The position numbers were made by a program, and so were the translations under genes. Positions 34,149 through 47,000 of a stretch of DNA of 64,000 nt are shown here, one piece after another (within the stretch, counting starts at the first letter, position 1; the number at the start of each line of letters is the position of its first letter). The notes below the pieces were generated by a model. The model saw only the letters and a program-made list of their open reading frames with translations, ran no database searches and had not been told where the DNA came from. Source of the stretch: Mya arenaria (taxonomy: Eukaryota > Mollusca > Bivalvia > Myida > Myidae); NCBI RefSeq assembly GCF_026914265.1, contig NC_069125.1:7336117-7400116 (forward strand). Reading direction: 5' to 3'.

Positions 34149-36265
34149 CATCTGACTTTTTTTATCATTGTCGGACCACTTTCATCTTGAGATACCTACG
34201 GCTGAACCATTCCGCTACAGATTAAGTTGAGTGTAACGAAATGGGTCATCCGTAGGTACCTGACGATGGCCCACGTTGATAAGCATGCCACGAGAGTTTG
34301 AATTCATCGTAATTGCTTTGTACATAGAATGGAGGCATTGGCACCGGATTTTCAAACGCTTAAAAAAATCCAAAAAAATCATATAAATCCAAACTAAAAA
34401 TTATAATACCGAAAATGGGAATAAAATAAAAAAAATTTTATAAATATGCACTTCGTACTGTATATATATAAACAGTAAAAGTGCATATTTATACAAAAAT
34501 ATTTTTCAATATTTTTTCATATTTTCGGTATAATAATTTTTAGTTTGGAATTATATGATTTTGATGATTTAAAAAAAAATGATTGAGTTTGAAAATCCGT
34601 TGCCAGTGAATGGAGGTTCACTCTAAGGTGGCAATACGAGTTCTGACATTGACAACAAATGGAAAAGGCATTAACAGCATGAAAAATGACACTTTTCTTT
34701 CAAAAACACCTTCACATGACTTTAACTCAAAAATGCGCCCACGCATCAATCACCGTAAGACACACGTACACTTCAGTTGCCCGATAACACTTTCCGTCCT
34801 GGATGTGTGCGTCCACCAGGTATGTGAACTGTCCAAACCAGTCCAAACTAGTTTGAGTAGTTTTATGCAAAACATACTATAAAACGCTTGTAAAAATAAT
34901 GAGCATTATAAGGCCCCTTTGACATCCCTTATTACCAAACTAGCTGTTATCAAACTGTGGACAAAAATGGATAGCTTAGGAACAATAGCAGTGTTAATAG
35001 ACGTTAAAAAATCAAAACGTTATCATGTTGACAATTTTAGCCAAAATTCACGAAAATCGTTTATATTCTGTATAAATTCCAAATGGAGTATATGTCAATT
35101 CACTGTGCTTAAGGTATTAGCCGTGTAATACACACTTTTATAAAAGCTTTAATCGACAACATATTAAATGGGACTATAATCCAAATTTTGAAGATGTTTT
35201 ACCGTGAATTAAAAAAGTTATTTATGTTTCATTACACCCACCCCCAAACTCAAAGGGCTACAAAGATCGACAAGTAAATATTTTGTCTATATTTGATTTA
35301 TTTTCGCATTATCAGAGATTATGAAATAAACACAACAGTTTCTGGTAAAATGAACTTCCGTAAACAGAAAATTTATGTTCAAACGAACACATTATTGATA
35401 TACTTTGAAAAAAATCATTTTGATTGATCTTATGATTCTTCGGAAAAGAGCAGTCTTTCGATGTTTGAAAATATATAGCAGTTTTATAAAATTCATAAAA
35501 AATAGTTAAATATAAGGCAAGCTGCCGAAATCATTTTAAGTATTATCTATGATGTCTATTGAACAATTTTAAAGACAATTTGTGATAGTTTACCATCCCG
35601 TTTTGAAGAAAATATACATAATGTCATGTGACCATACATTTTTATAGCTAATAAAATGCTTAAAAATCAAACTTTTTATTGTAAAAATTTAAAAAAAGCT
35701 TAATTGGACTTATTCATAAAATGTACTTTTTCAAACAAATTAATTTTACTTATGATCCTAACTCAATGTTCAAAGGAATGAGTGTACTTTTAAGCTAAAA
35801 TATGTGAAGAAACGAGAATACTAAGCAGGCGGAAATGCCCCTCCAAATTGTCAGAGGGAAAGTTCTCAACTAATGTTACCGGTATTTTAATTTGATAACA
35901 TGTAAACACTCTCTGTGGGTATTTTGATGTCGTAGTATCTGTTTTATTTTGTCATTGGTATTCTAACAATTAGATTTTTTCACAATAAGTCTTTACTCTC
36001 CAACGTTTGAAGTTTGGTCTGTTCCCATGCGTTTGTACTTGAAGTGTGTGCACAGATGATAACTACTCAATGCTGAGTCAATGCTGATTTGGTTTCATGC
36101 CACTTCAGGTACTTAACCCATCTAGAATGTTTAGTGCTGTAAAGGAAAAAGGTTGCACTTTAAAGCCTTTCAAACTAATTATTAAATTATTATACTGCCA
36201 TACATATACACAATGAAATATAAACAGTTTAATATTTCTCGACATTATTCTAAAAAAACAACAAG

Positions 36266-36268
<3 letters not shown>

Positions 36269-36348
<80 letters not shown>
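36269..36348. repeat. (AT)n microsatellite
   Basis: About 40 uninterrupted AT units. The poly-Ile/Tyr frame across it is not coding. Confidence 0.97.
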
Positions 36349-36357
<9 letters not shown>

Positions 36358-36385
36358 AAGGAAATTATTAAATTTATCAATAATA

Positions 36386-36387
<2 letters not shown>

Positions 36388-36431
<44 letters not shown>
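36388..36431. repeat. (ATC)n microsatellite
   Basis: About 15 ATC units, followed by CCACCA-rich sequence to 36480. Confidence 0.95.
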
Positions 36432-38221
36432 ACATTCACCACCACAACCACCACTAGCACTTGGTCACCACCACCACCACCCTTTGAATATTGAATACAG
36501 TGTGTTTATAAAAACAAAAACCAAGTACAATATGATTTATTACTCACATCATCTCTATCAGATGCAACTGCCTTGTGGATAAACATTGCTGTAAAATCCG
36601 CTCTCAAGGATCCGACATAGTATCTATTGCAGGCTGGAATTCTTCATAACCCAGTGTTGTTGACTTAGTAATATTCAGTCATTTTTCCTGCCTGAAAGAA
36701 ATTAGACTTCTGATTATCATCCAGCAGAAACTACCACCGTAAAATACAAATGCACAAGTATTATTCAAATTCTGCGCGTATATCCGATTTAGCCAAGAGT
36801 AAGGGGTGGTAGGCACAAATGCATAGTTTTTTGTGCAAATGATGAATAATGATTCACGACAGTCTGGTGTTTTAACGAGACCAACACCACCAAGCAAATG
36901 AATGTCGCTCGTGTCCAAGCAGTCGTGGCTTCAAGCTCCAAACCGCGTACATGTACAACATTTTCTCACAGGTTAATTTTGAAAATATGCATTTTGTAAA
37001 CAATAAACGGGTATCTACATGTATTATGGCATGTTAAAATTCGGCACGTATCAAAGCACATCATTTTTAAACACAATTTAAGTCTAAGTTTTTTCTAAGA
37101 TAAAACAATAAAATTAAAGATTACATACTTATATAATTTACATAAATAATGTACATATAAAAATATGTAACATGTACATAAGTACATGTAAAGATATCAA
37201 CATGCTGTCTTAACATTAAGCTAATCAAAATGATATAAGAATTCCAAAGATAAATTAAAACACAAACGTTTATGAACACATCAACGTACAAAACTGCTCA
37301 AGGATACTTACATTCATAGCCCTTTGATAAGAATATCTGAATATCCCAGTTCCTTATCCATATAAACAGCCGCTTCAGAGTCTTTGACGATTTTTTTGTT
37401 GGCGACTCTAGGGAACACAATAAATATCCAAATGTTAAAAACGTTCCATATACGCGCATTATTGTGGCTACCCATGCTATGTTTGTTGACATTTCGTTTT
37501 TTCGACAGAATATCTCCTCTTACGGGAATAATTCACTTATAATCCATGTTTAACTGTATTGACTTAAATCTTTAAATGTATCGTAATCAACTGTCAGCGT
37601 GCACTTTTAGTGTTTATTTATTTTAAACGTATATTCATGAGAAAACATCACCGAGTTTCCAAATACTGCGATGTAGAAATTCCATCATTGACCTATGAAT
37701 AGCGGGGAAATACCTTCTGTTTCTAAAAATAGTAACATCCAGTACAGGCCGAATACGCGCGATGTTAGTCGCGATCTGTTACGGCGAGTGGCGATATATG
37801 TCGATGTTACCCGATGTTTTCCGAGTTGTATTACATGGGTAATACCTTAACTTAATAAAATTTAAAAGATCCCTTAGCTGCTGTATGGGTGCAATCAAAA
37901 ATGAGGTCAATGATTAAAAACTACGGAAGCATGCTCAGATTTAAAAGAGGAAAAAGCGCATGACTATCCACAAACTTAAACTTTGCCTCTCTTGTTATCT
38001 TGAAATTGTGCGCGCATGCGCGTACGTGCTTGTGCATGCGTGCGTGCGTGCGTGCGTGTGTGTGTGTGTCTTCAGAAAACGTTGAAAAACTATTGACATG
38101 TTTTTGAATTTATTTTAGAATCTAATTTACATTTCTACAATAATAATTTATGCTGTTTTGTGTGCTCAAATTCTAATTTTTCCTTTACTTCATGTATCGC
38201 CGATCGCCATGTATATATGCA

Positions 38222-38555
38222 TTCGAAACTCCTCGGCCATTTTTATTGAAAACAACCTCGGATGTATGCCGGTACATCAGTTGAAGTATTTCGTATTTTT
38301 TTTTAAATTATATCATTAATTAAATGTAGTTTTTTAGAGTTGTATTTATTTATCTAAGTTTAAATTGATTGCCAGTGAACTATTAATGCAAACATAATTA
38401 AGATTCCCGAGAGTTAAGTCATAAAGTTTAACTGCTAAATAAAATTATTACGCGATCTACTTGCAGCGGACTTAAACGTACCACTTTTTGAGTATGTAAA
38501 CCGTCCAAATGCATCCGAGGTTGTTTTCGATAAAAAAGACCAAGAAGCTCCGAAT
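38222..38555. mobile_element. Foldback element (intact relative of the one interrupted at 50036-51741)
   Basis: The left arm has CGGCCATTTTTATTGAAAAC and AACCTCGGATGTATGCCGGT. The right arm has GTAAACCGTCCAAATGCATC and CGAGGTTGTTTTCGATAAAA. The region 32300-44000 holds no recognised gene. Confidence 0.7.
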
Positions 38556-38762
38556 GGTATAAATGAACACGTATTAGTTCTCATCTATGATCGAGGGTCA
38601 CTTTGACCTTCCATTGCATATTATTATGTTGACTGTTTGAAATGAAATAGATGAATGTTTTGTTCCGTTCAGAGTTGGTTTTGTCTCTATATGTATAGAG
38701 TATCATCGCACTGAATAAACCATTGGTGTATGCCTCTGTATTCTGAAATCAAATGTAATTTA

Positions 38763-39080
38763 TGCACCAATCAATTGGAACCACGGCCACCCCAGGTCCG
38801 GGGGTATACCGGGGATGGCCGGGGGAAAGGGCCGTGTTTTTACTTTCCAGGTGGCCCCGCAGGGCCGGGTGATCACGGTGGTTTTGTCATAGCGCCAAAT
38901 TTAGCGGAGATTGGGCCTTATATAAAGTCTCTGGGGTGCGGGGGCATTTGGCCGGGGTTTAACCATCAGTTCGTCCCCACAAAGCGGGGATTCTACCCGG
39001 GGTTGGCTGGACCGAAAGTCAAAGTCCCGGCTATTCCCCGACCCTGGGGGGGGGGGGCGTGGTTACAATTGACTGGTGCA
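38763..39080. mobile_element. GC-rich TWA-type MITE (copy 3 of 7)
   Basis: Ends TGCACCAATCAATTGGAACC and GGTTACAATTGACTGGTGCA are flanked by TTA on both sides, the other form of the TWA duplication. Confidence 0.88.
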
Positions 39081-39142
39081 TTATACAACAGCTGTCGTAA
39101 GATATCAGTGACTATATACGCCACTTTGACCATGAGATAAGA

Positions 39143-39628
39143 CAGTGTGTGTATACCACGTGATAAATTGCGTCATAAATGCTACGTCGGATGGCAACAT
39201 TTTGCTTCGAATGAAGTCTTTAAACAAATATATTTTCACTATTTCCTTACCATTTTTAATGAATCATAGCGCAGTCTACGCCGCTTACGGAGCCACGCCT
39301 TCGGTCTTTTACTAGAGTTTGATTGAAAGTTTAGTTTCTTAAAACACTTCGACAAACCTTTTCACAATACGGCCGTCTGACGGAGCACAGTCAAAACGTA
39401 ATTTTGGAAACAGGTTTGTCGAAGTGTTTGATAAAATTAATCACCTCATCAAACTCCGGTAATGAAACGAAGGCGGGGCTCTTTAAGCGGCATAGATTGC
39501 CCTTAATTTCATTTAAATTGGTGTAGTAAAAGAAAAGTTATCTTTGATTTAAGTCTTCATTTTAAGCAAAGTATTGCCTTTCGACGTAGCATATATGACG
39601 TAATTTATCACGTGGTATACACACACTG
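39143..39628. mobile_element. CAGTGTG-ended foldback element (copy 2)
   Basis: Relative of 33226-33677 with the same terminal repeats and inner hairpin. It is about 35 bp longer, through an insertion near 39495 (CATAGATTGCCCTTAATTTC). Confidence 0.85.
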
Positions 39629-39649
39629 AAAGAGGACATTGTTTATAAT

Positions 39650-39952
39650 CAGAATCATAATTTATACAGTTTCCCTTCTTATTTTTCTGATGGCCCTGAA
39701 CACTTGTGTAGTGGATGAAGTCAATTCAATGAACACTCTTTTATGTATGACCTTTATTACCCAACTTACCGTAAAAAAATAACCAAACTTTCCAAGTCAA
39801 AGTCAGGGGCCATTACTTGTATCGCATAGAGTTATCTTACTTTGATGGCCTTAGCACCTTAGATAAAAAAAATCATATATATTCAAATATCAACCAAACT
39901 ATCTTAGTCAATAAAGGGCCATAACTTGTTTTGTGAATCATGAAGAGTTGTA
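39650..39952. repeat. Probable dispersed repeat with GGGCCATAACTTG-type blocks
   Basis: AAAGTCAGGGGCCATTACTT and AATAAAGGGCCATAACTTGT are two related blocks about 115 bases apart. This style is frequent in mollusc intergenic repeats in my experience. No coding potential was recognised. Confidence 0.35.
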
Positions 39953-40258
39953 TTAAAGCTGCACTCTCACAGATTTACCGTTTTTACAACTGTTTTATTT
40001 TATTTTTTTTGGAATGAGCAAATTTTTGCCTAAATATCTACAAACCAGTGATAAAAGACAGCTGACAAAAGATCAGATCGCATATTTTCATATTTTCGTT
40101 CCAACGGTTTAAGAAAATTGCATAAAACATCATTTTTTGAACTTACATATAAAAATCTGCGATCTATTTTTTGTCAGCAGTCTTATATGACTGGTTCACA
40201 TGCATTTTTGCATAAATTTGCTCGTTCCAAGACAAAAAATAAAAAAGTGCAGCTTTAA
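39953..40258. mobile_element. TTAA-flanked foldback MITE (copy 4 of 6)
   Basis: TTAAAGCTGCACTCTCACAG at the left and GTGCAGCTTTAA at the right. The right terminus is shortened relative to other copies. Confidence 0.88.
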
Positions 40259-43200
40259 ATGAAATGAGAATAACTTCATGCCCTGAAAACTAACGGGAAG
40301 TATTATGTCAACTACAGTGACGATTTTTTATCCCCAAGTATCGAAAAGGTTTAAAAATCAGTCTTAATCAATCAGGGATCTTAAAAATTCCGACATCATA
40401 TAGAGAGGTCTTAATTAAATGTCACGCGGATCTACTTTAAACATTTTATATTTTACAACGAATGCGAAGAAAGTTCTAAAAAGTGTGTGGTGTGGCAAGT
40501 CTACAGAAAGAACAGTTCTTGACTAAAATTACCAACTTGTCGATTTTTTTAACCTGACTCGGACATGGACGCCGACCCGAACGCAGAGGCGCGTAGAAAG
40601 TCCTCCTATTTGTCGAAATACAAACCAACGTTATGATGAAACTGTTTGAAATAGTACATATTGCTTAACTTTTCAAGTTGTTTTCCAAATCTATTTATAT
40701 GTATATGAATGCAAACTTACCCAAAATTGTCCATAGACTTCTACAAGTTAATTTATCACGTCTTGTTAATACTAGCGATTTTGATTCCAAAGCAACCGTC
40801 CACGTTTTTTTGTTTTTTTTTGTTATCGCAATTATTCGCTTTAAATTCACATCTCATAACTCAGAATGAGAAATGTTTCACCAATCCCCGCACATTCACA
40901 CCTATGTTTATAATTAAAAACAAAATGAAATCTGAACAATGCAAGACTTATAAATATTACAAAGGCTATGTAATATCAAAATTTAATGAAAATTCATTTA
41001 ATATTTTATAATGAGAATAACATTATATTCACAATCTGTATCCTAGATACGCGTGTAGCAGCTGTACCTGGAAAGTGTATAACGTATATACTGATATTAT
41101 CCTGTCACTTGCATACAAAACGATCCAATAACAAGGTGCCTTGTAATTGTGGCTATATTCGGTTAGTTGGTCACGTGACCTCGAAAACGGACTACTTTTA
41201 ATTTAATGCATATACATGAAGTATATTCAATAATTAACATGACCTACTCTATATACTATAGTTTTCTTTAAAGCCGATTTTGTTTCAATCATAAAACTTA
41301 TTAAAGTAAAATAACTCTATAAATGCTAAACAAAATATTGTTCCTTTTTCATAGTACTTTTTTACAACATAGTCAATATGTGTCTGAAGTTTGAAGTCAA
41401 TACCTCAAAAACATATGGAAGGCTACATTGTGCAAATAAATGTTTTTGTTGTTGTTGTTGTTGGAGTTACGGAGAAAAGAATACTTGTCCTGATGTCCAA
41501 AGACGAACGGGCGGACGGACGGGACAAGCTGATTCCTATTTAGCACCCATGTCAAGTGACGGGAGTATAATCAGGCACCATGAGCATCCTTTATGACCCA
41601 ACTAGATGATACCAAATTGTGGGTAATTAAAGATGGTTTTCTTCTGAAGAAGGTTTAATTCACCTTAAACAAATATGGAACATTATAAAGTTGACCATTT
41701 TTATCCGAAATAAACAAAAATCGTTTATATTGTTATTTTACGTAAACCCTCAAATGTCAATGCATCGTCCTTTACTTTTAAAAAATGTCCCTTAGATGCG
41801 GTATGAATGCAATAAAATATGTCTCTTGTTCTTTTTTGTTTTGAAATGATGAAAAGCATATCATGGTGATAAGATAAGGAATGTAAATAATTGTATAACA
41901 TAATAATTAAAAATAATTTCAGAAACTAAAAAAAATGAAAAGATATTCCAATCAGTACTGCTACAAAGCCAATTATTTGCAATAATTTACTTGTAGCATT
42001 TCAGTCACTGAATTTTATTTTATAAGAATACATATATATTTTGCTATATTTAAATGTTCATTGCATATCAATTTTACAATGTTCTTTTGTTCGTTACGTA
42101 TCCACCACGTTACAAGTTCATGCTTCAGATGTTTATCTTTAATGCATATCGCCCTAAGTTAAAACGTCTTATTTCTAAATGCGGCGGTCCAGCATGGATA
42201 AAAGTTATGGAAATATTAACCAATTAATAGCCTTGTGACAGTCACGTGGTAGATACTGACCAAAAGATATTGATAAAACAATTCTGGTTTTGACCACGTC
42301 GAGGATACACCTCTGTTAGGATTTCCTATCAACATTGAAAAATATATGAACATTTTAAACTAGTGAAAAGGAATTGTTACCACTGTTATTCATTATTATC
42401 ACATTTGAAACTTGTATGCTGTTTTACTTGGAGACTTTCGAAGTGAGCGTTGGACAACTAATAGTTATTGCGTCATAGTCGACTAAGACTTCGTGACGAA
42501 CCGTGTATTCCGGACATTACTTTTACTACTACTACTTCAAAAAAAACGTAACACGATATTTTTATCGTGTCATCAGTTGGTCGAGAATCCAACGGTAACA
42601 CGATATTTTTATCATGTCATCAGTACTCTAGTAGTGCATCGTCGAACATACCCATATCATCATGGTAAACAGATACCTGTATGATTAAGGTAACCTAATA
42701 ATGTCAACATAGAATTGTGGCGAAATTTGTCAACATTGAAATTGTATTGTTTTGGTTGAAATGAACAAACAACTTTAATATAAAGCTATTAATTTGTAAA
42801 CAGCTTTGTTATCTTGTTACGGGTAGGGTTATAAGAAGCCATTAAGGGGCCAAATTCAACATGCCATTTATTTCTTTATTTAGGGAATGAATTGCGGGCT
42901 TGATGTCATTATCGGGGTATGAACGCAATTGGGCTGGTCAAAGTGTGTGGAGTCCGAATTTAAACACTTATGGCAACAATGCATTTAAAATATAATAAAT
43001 CAACACTTTCTAAAATGTTTATTTATATTCTACGGGACCTGCTGACACAATACAAACAATAACAAGATCAATAGTTTTCATGTATATTGTTATGCGATGA
43101 ATTGCGATCCGAACATATCCGAAGATGTTGCGTTCATCGATTGATAAACGCAATTAACATGACGCTGCCTGTCAGTCAAACTGGCCGGATTATACACGAC

Positions 43201-43499
43201 TGACCAATCAGCCTCCAGATTAGGCGGGGCTTATCAGTTGCCCGTTGCTATACGCCATGACCTCCGACAATCTGCACTTATCAACAGTAGTGTAATTACT
43301 CTGTTTTCTATATATTAAACACAAAATATGTTGTTTTTTCATAACTGAGAGATAGTAAAGACAAGGAAATCCATAATGCTGACATTTCCCCTTATTGCTG
43401 CTCAAATTATTCAAATAATGCATTTTTTGGAATTTGTTTGATAACAAAGTGACCTTTTGGTAGACAATTTAAACCCTTCAAATTCTTAATGTGACCGTA

Positions 43500-43840
43500 C
43501 ATATTAATCAATTGTAACCACGGCCCTTCCCCCTCCCAGGTCAGGGGTATAGCGGAGACTTTGACTTTCGGTCCAGCCAAGCCCGGGAAAACCCCGCCCT
43601 GCAGGGACGAACTGCTGGTAAAATCCGCGAAAATGCCCCCGCACCCAAAGGACCATAGGTAAGGCCCATTCCCCGCTATTTTTGGCGCGAAGACAAAACC
43701 TCCGCATTCATCAGGCACTTCGAGGCCACCTGTAAAGTAAAAACACGGCTATTTCCCCGACCATCCCCGGTATTCCCCCGAACCTGGGGATGGGGGGGGG
43801 GGGGGGGGGGGGGGGTGCGTGGTTTCAATTAACTGGTGCA
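43500..43840. mobile_element. GC-rich TWA-type MITE (copy 4 of 7, reverse)
   Basis: The left end is decayed (ATTAATCAATTGTAACCACG). The right end TTAACTGGTGCA is followed by TAA. It contains an uninterrupted run of about 20 G near 43795-43815. Confidence 0.8.
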
Positions 43841-44014
43841 TAACAAGACAACAAACCATTTTAGTTGTAAAATACTACAACTATTTTTAAGCAGTTACTA
43901 GGTTATAAACATATCATACACTTTAGTAGGGTCAAAGATTGGTCAGTGCAATATGAAAGCATAGGGGGGGGAACACAGGTAATACAATAATTCTTGTTTT
44001 CTCTTATATTTCTT

Positions 44015-44020
44015 TTTATT
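44015..44020 (-). promoter_or_regulatory. Polyadenylation signal of the serine racemase-like gene
   Basis: AATAAA on the minus strand lies about 75 bases after the stop codon at 44095-44097. Confidence 0.65.
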
Positions 44021-44094
44021 TCAGTGTATTCATAGAATATCCATAGAAAAAATCTACTTCTTTATCAGATGTAACATTTACAGAATGGCTGCCA

Positions 44095-47000
44095 TCACAA
44101 GAAGGGCAGATGCGCCAAGTCGACGTTACCGCCACACATGATGAGACCAATGTGACGTATTTCCGGTGGTAAATCTTTCAACTGGTCAGACATTGCCGCG
44201 GCAACAACAGTCCCCGCTGCCGACTCCACCACCAACTATGAAGAAAAATCATATTTTAGTAACCGCATTCACTGCAAAACATAAGACAGGTGTTCAAGGT
44301 TTTACAGAATAACTATGGCTTGAGCCTATTTTAGTTTATCAAGCATATATCTGTTAGCATAGTCATGTTATTGGAAATATAAAGTAGAACGAAAATATAC
44401 AGTCAAAACTCGCTATGACCAGTTGTTGGGACCCCTTCGAGCAAACGAGCATTCGAAACAAACGAAAAACAGAACGTGCCTTACTGGACCAAAATATACT
44501 GAAAAGGTTCGACATAACCGGAACATCGACATAACAGAATTCGACATAGCGAGTTTCGACTGTATTGTAATTCAAATCTCATTTATATTGTATGGTTATT
44601 TTTTGTACTGGTCACCAATTATAACTGCAAAGTGCATTGCTAGCCGACCGAATAATGAATGACTAAAATTACATTGTTGATAAAGTCATGCCGGATTGTA
44701 TTTCTGTTCATTAATGCAACTTCAGTCGGACGTGAAAGCGATCTTCCTTCAAAGCAAAAATGTGTGTTTGTAATATTTAGTTTCGGCGTATCTTTTATAT
44801 ATTATTTGCCTACACAAAAAGCCCTTTCAAATTAAACCAAAATAATACGGGGTCAACAGACATTCAAAATTCACATGACTGACTATCGGAGTCCTTAGCA
44901 ATATCAACATATACAGTGTGGACATACCACGTGGTTTGTGACGTCACATTTTGTTATAACGTGAAGCAAAATACCACTCGATTCGGAAATGATTATCGCC
45001 GTAAGTTTGTTATTTTCTTATCAATTTTTATATAACCTAGCGGAGGCTAAGCGGAAAAATGTACACTATACTCGGTTACTGAGCGATATGTTGAGCAATT
45101 TTTAGTTTTGTCAAAAATCGTGGGCAAATGCTGATAATGTTCAAAATATTGTTTGTTATGGCGAGAAGCCTATTACGTTTCTGGTCCAAAAAGTTGTTTA
45201 TATATATATTCACCATGTTTGCCTTAAAACGGAAGTCTCGGAATGCATATTCTATCCCAAGGATATATTCATACCTACAAATAAGGCACATAGAAATATT
45301 GTTGTGACGAAAAGCAAAAACTATTTGGTTATAAAGCAGTTTTTGAGGAACAATTGCCGACCTTGCCTTGTACATTTTTCCGCTTAGCCTCCTTCCGCTA
45401 GGTTTTATAAAAAAAATGATAAGAAAATAGCAAACTTACGGCGATAATCATTTCCGAATCGAGCGGTATTTTGCTTCCCGTTATAACAAAATGTGACGTC
45501 ACAACCACGTGGTATGTACACACTGATATAGCACGCCTCCAACATGAATGATGCAACGTCATTGGTCCAGGACTGGTCACACGGTGACCCCATATCGTTC
45601 CATATTGGGTCACTAATCTTTATATCGTACCAAATGTCTTTTTTTCGATTCCAACGAATAAATGAAACATCTCCCAGTGTTAACGTCTTGATCAATGTTA
45701 TCGAGGTCAGTCAGACCCGGAAGGGTAATAGTACTAGGCTAACGTCTCGGTCCATAAACACCTTTGGGGCTGACTGGCTGGTCATTTAATGTCATAATAC
45801 CCTCCATGGTGTGTAATTGTCCTCGAATATATTTTAATGTTTTATAAGGAAGTCATTTAGTCAATTTGACAATAGATTCATAGTTTCTACAGAGCTAAAT
45901 TTTGTTGATACCACCTTCAAGTCTTGGAATCCAGTCCGCATTCCGTTTATAGCTTTGTCATCCGTCTGTAATACGAATAAAAAGAACAACTATTGAATTT
46001 ATAAGTACGTGATGAACTGTAACTGTCTAAACATTATAAAAAAGAAAACAAATATGATACATAATTTACGGTATCAAATTGTGGGAAAAAGTACCAATTA
46101 TGCAATTGAAACTACAGGGAAGAATCGGGCAACCAAACATTTCAATGGCACAATGGGCAAAGGACAAAGCCAAACATTTCAATGACTCAAGGGTTAAAGG
46201 ACAAAGCCAATCATTTCAATAGCACAACTGTTAAAGGACAAAGCCAAACATTTCAATAGCACAACTGTTAAAGGACAAAGCCTATCATTTCAATAGCACA
46301 AGGGTTAAAGGACAGAGCCAAACATTTCAATAGCACAAGGGTTAAAGAACAAAGCCAAACATTTCAATAGCACAAGGGTTAAAGGACAAAGCCAAACATT
46401 TCAATAGCACAAGGGTTAAAGGACAAAGCCTATCATTTCAATAGCACAAGGGTTAAAGGACAAAGCCTAACATTTCTTTGGCACAAGGGTTAAAGGACAA
46501 AGCCTATCATTTCAATAGCACAAGGGTTAAAGGACAAAGCCTATCATTTCAATAGCACAAGGGTTAAAGGACAAAGCCTATCATTTCAATAGCACAAGGG
46601 TTAAAGGACAAAGCCTATCATTTCAATAGCACAAGGGTTAAAGGACAAAACCTATCATTTCAATAGCACAAGGGTTTAAGGACAAAGCCTATCATTTCAA
46701 TAGCACAAGGGTTAAAGGACAAAGCCTATCATTTCAATAGCACAAGGGTTAAAGGACAAAGCCAAACATTTCATTGGCACAAGGATTAAAGAACAAAGCC
46801 AAACATTTCAATGGCATAAGGGTAAAAGGACAAAGCCAAACATTTCAATAGCACAAGGGTAAAAGGACAAAGCCTATCATTTCAATAGCACAAGGGTTAA
46901 AGAACAAAGCCTATCATTTCAATAGCACAAGGGTTAAAGGACAAAGCCTATCATTTCAATAGCACAAGGGTTAAAGGACAAAGCCTATCATTTCAATAGC

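Noticed and set aside
36105..36435. Frames with poly-Ile/Tyr and poly-Met
   Set aside because: Readings of the (AT)n and (ATC)n microsatellites.
38730..39140. 136-codon frame with glycine- and proline-rich translation
   Set aside because: It is the body of a TWA-type MITE. Equivalent frames appear in the other copies and none has a gene context.
41378..41600. Frame with CCCCC-type translation and a GGGCGGACGGACGGGACAAG stretch
   Set aside because: The cysteines come from a (GTT)n-like simple repeat, and the rest looks like the 3' end of a dispersed repeat. No conserved protein was recognised.
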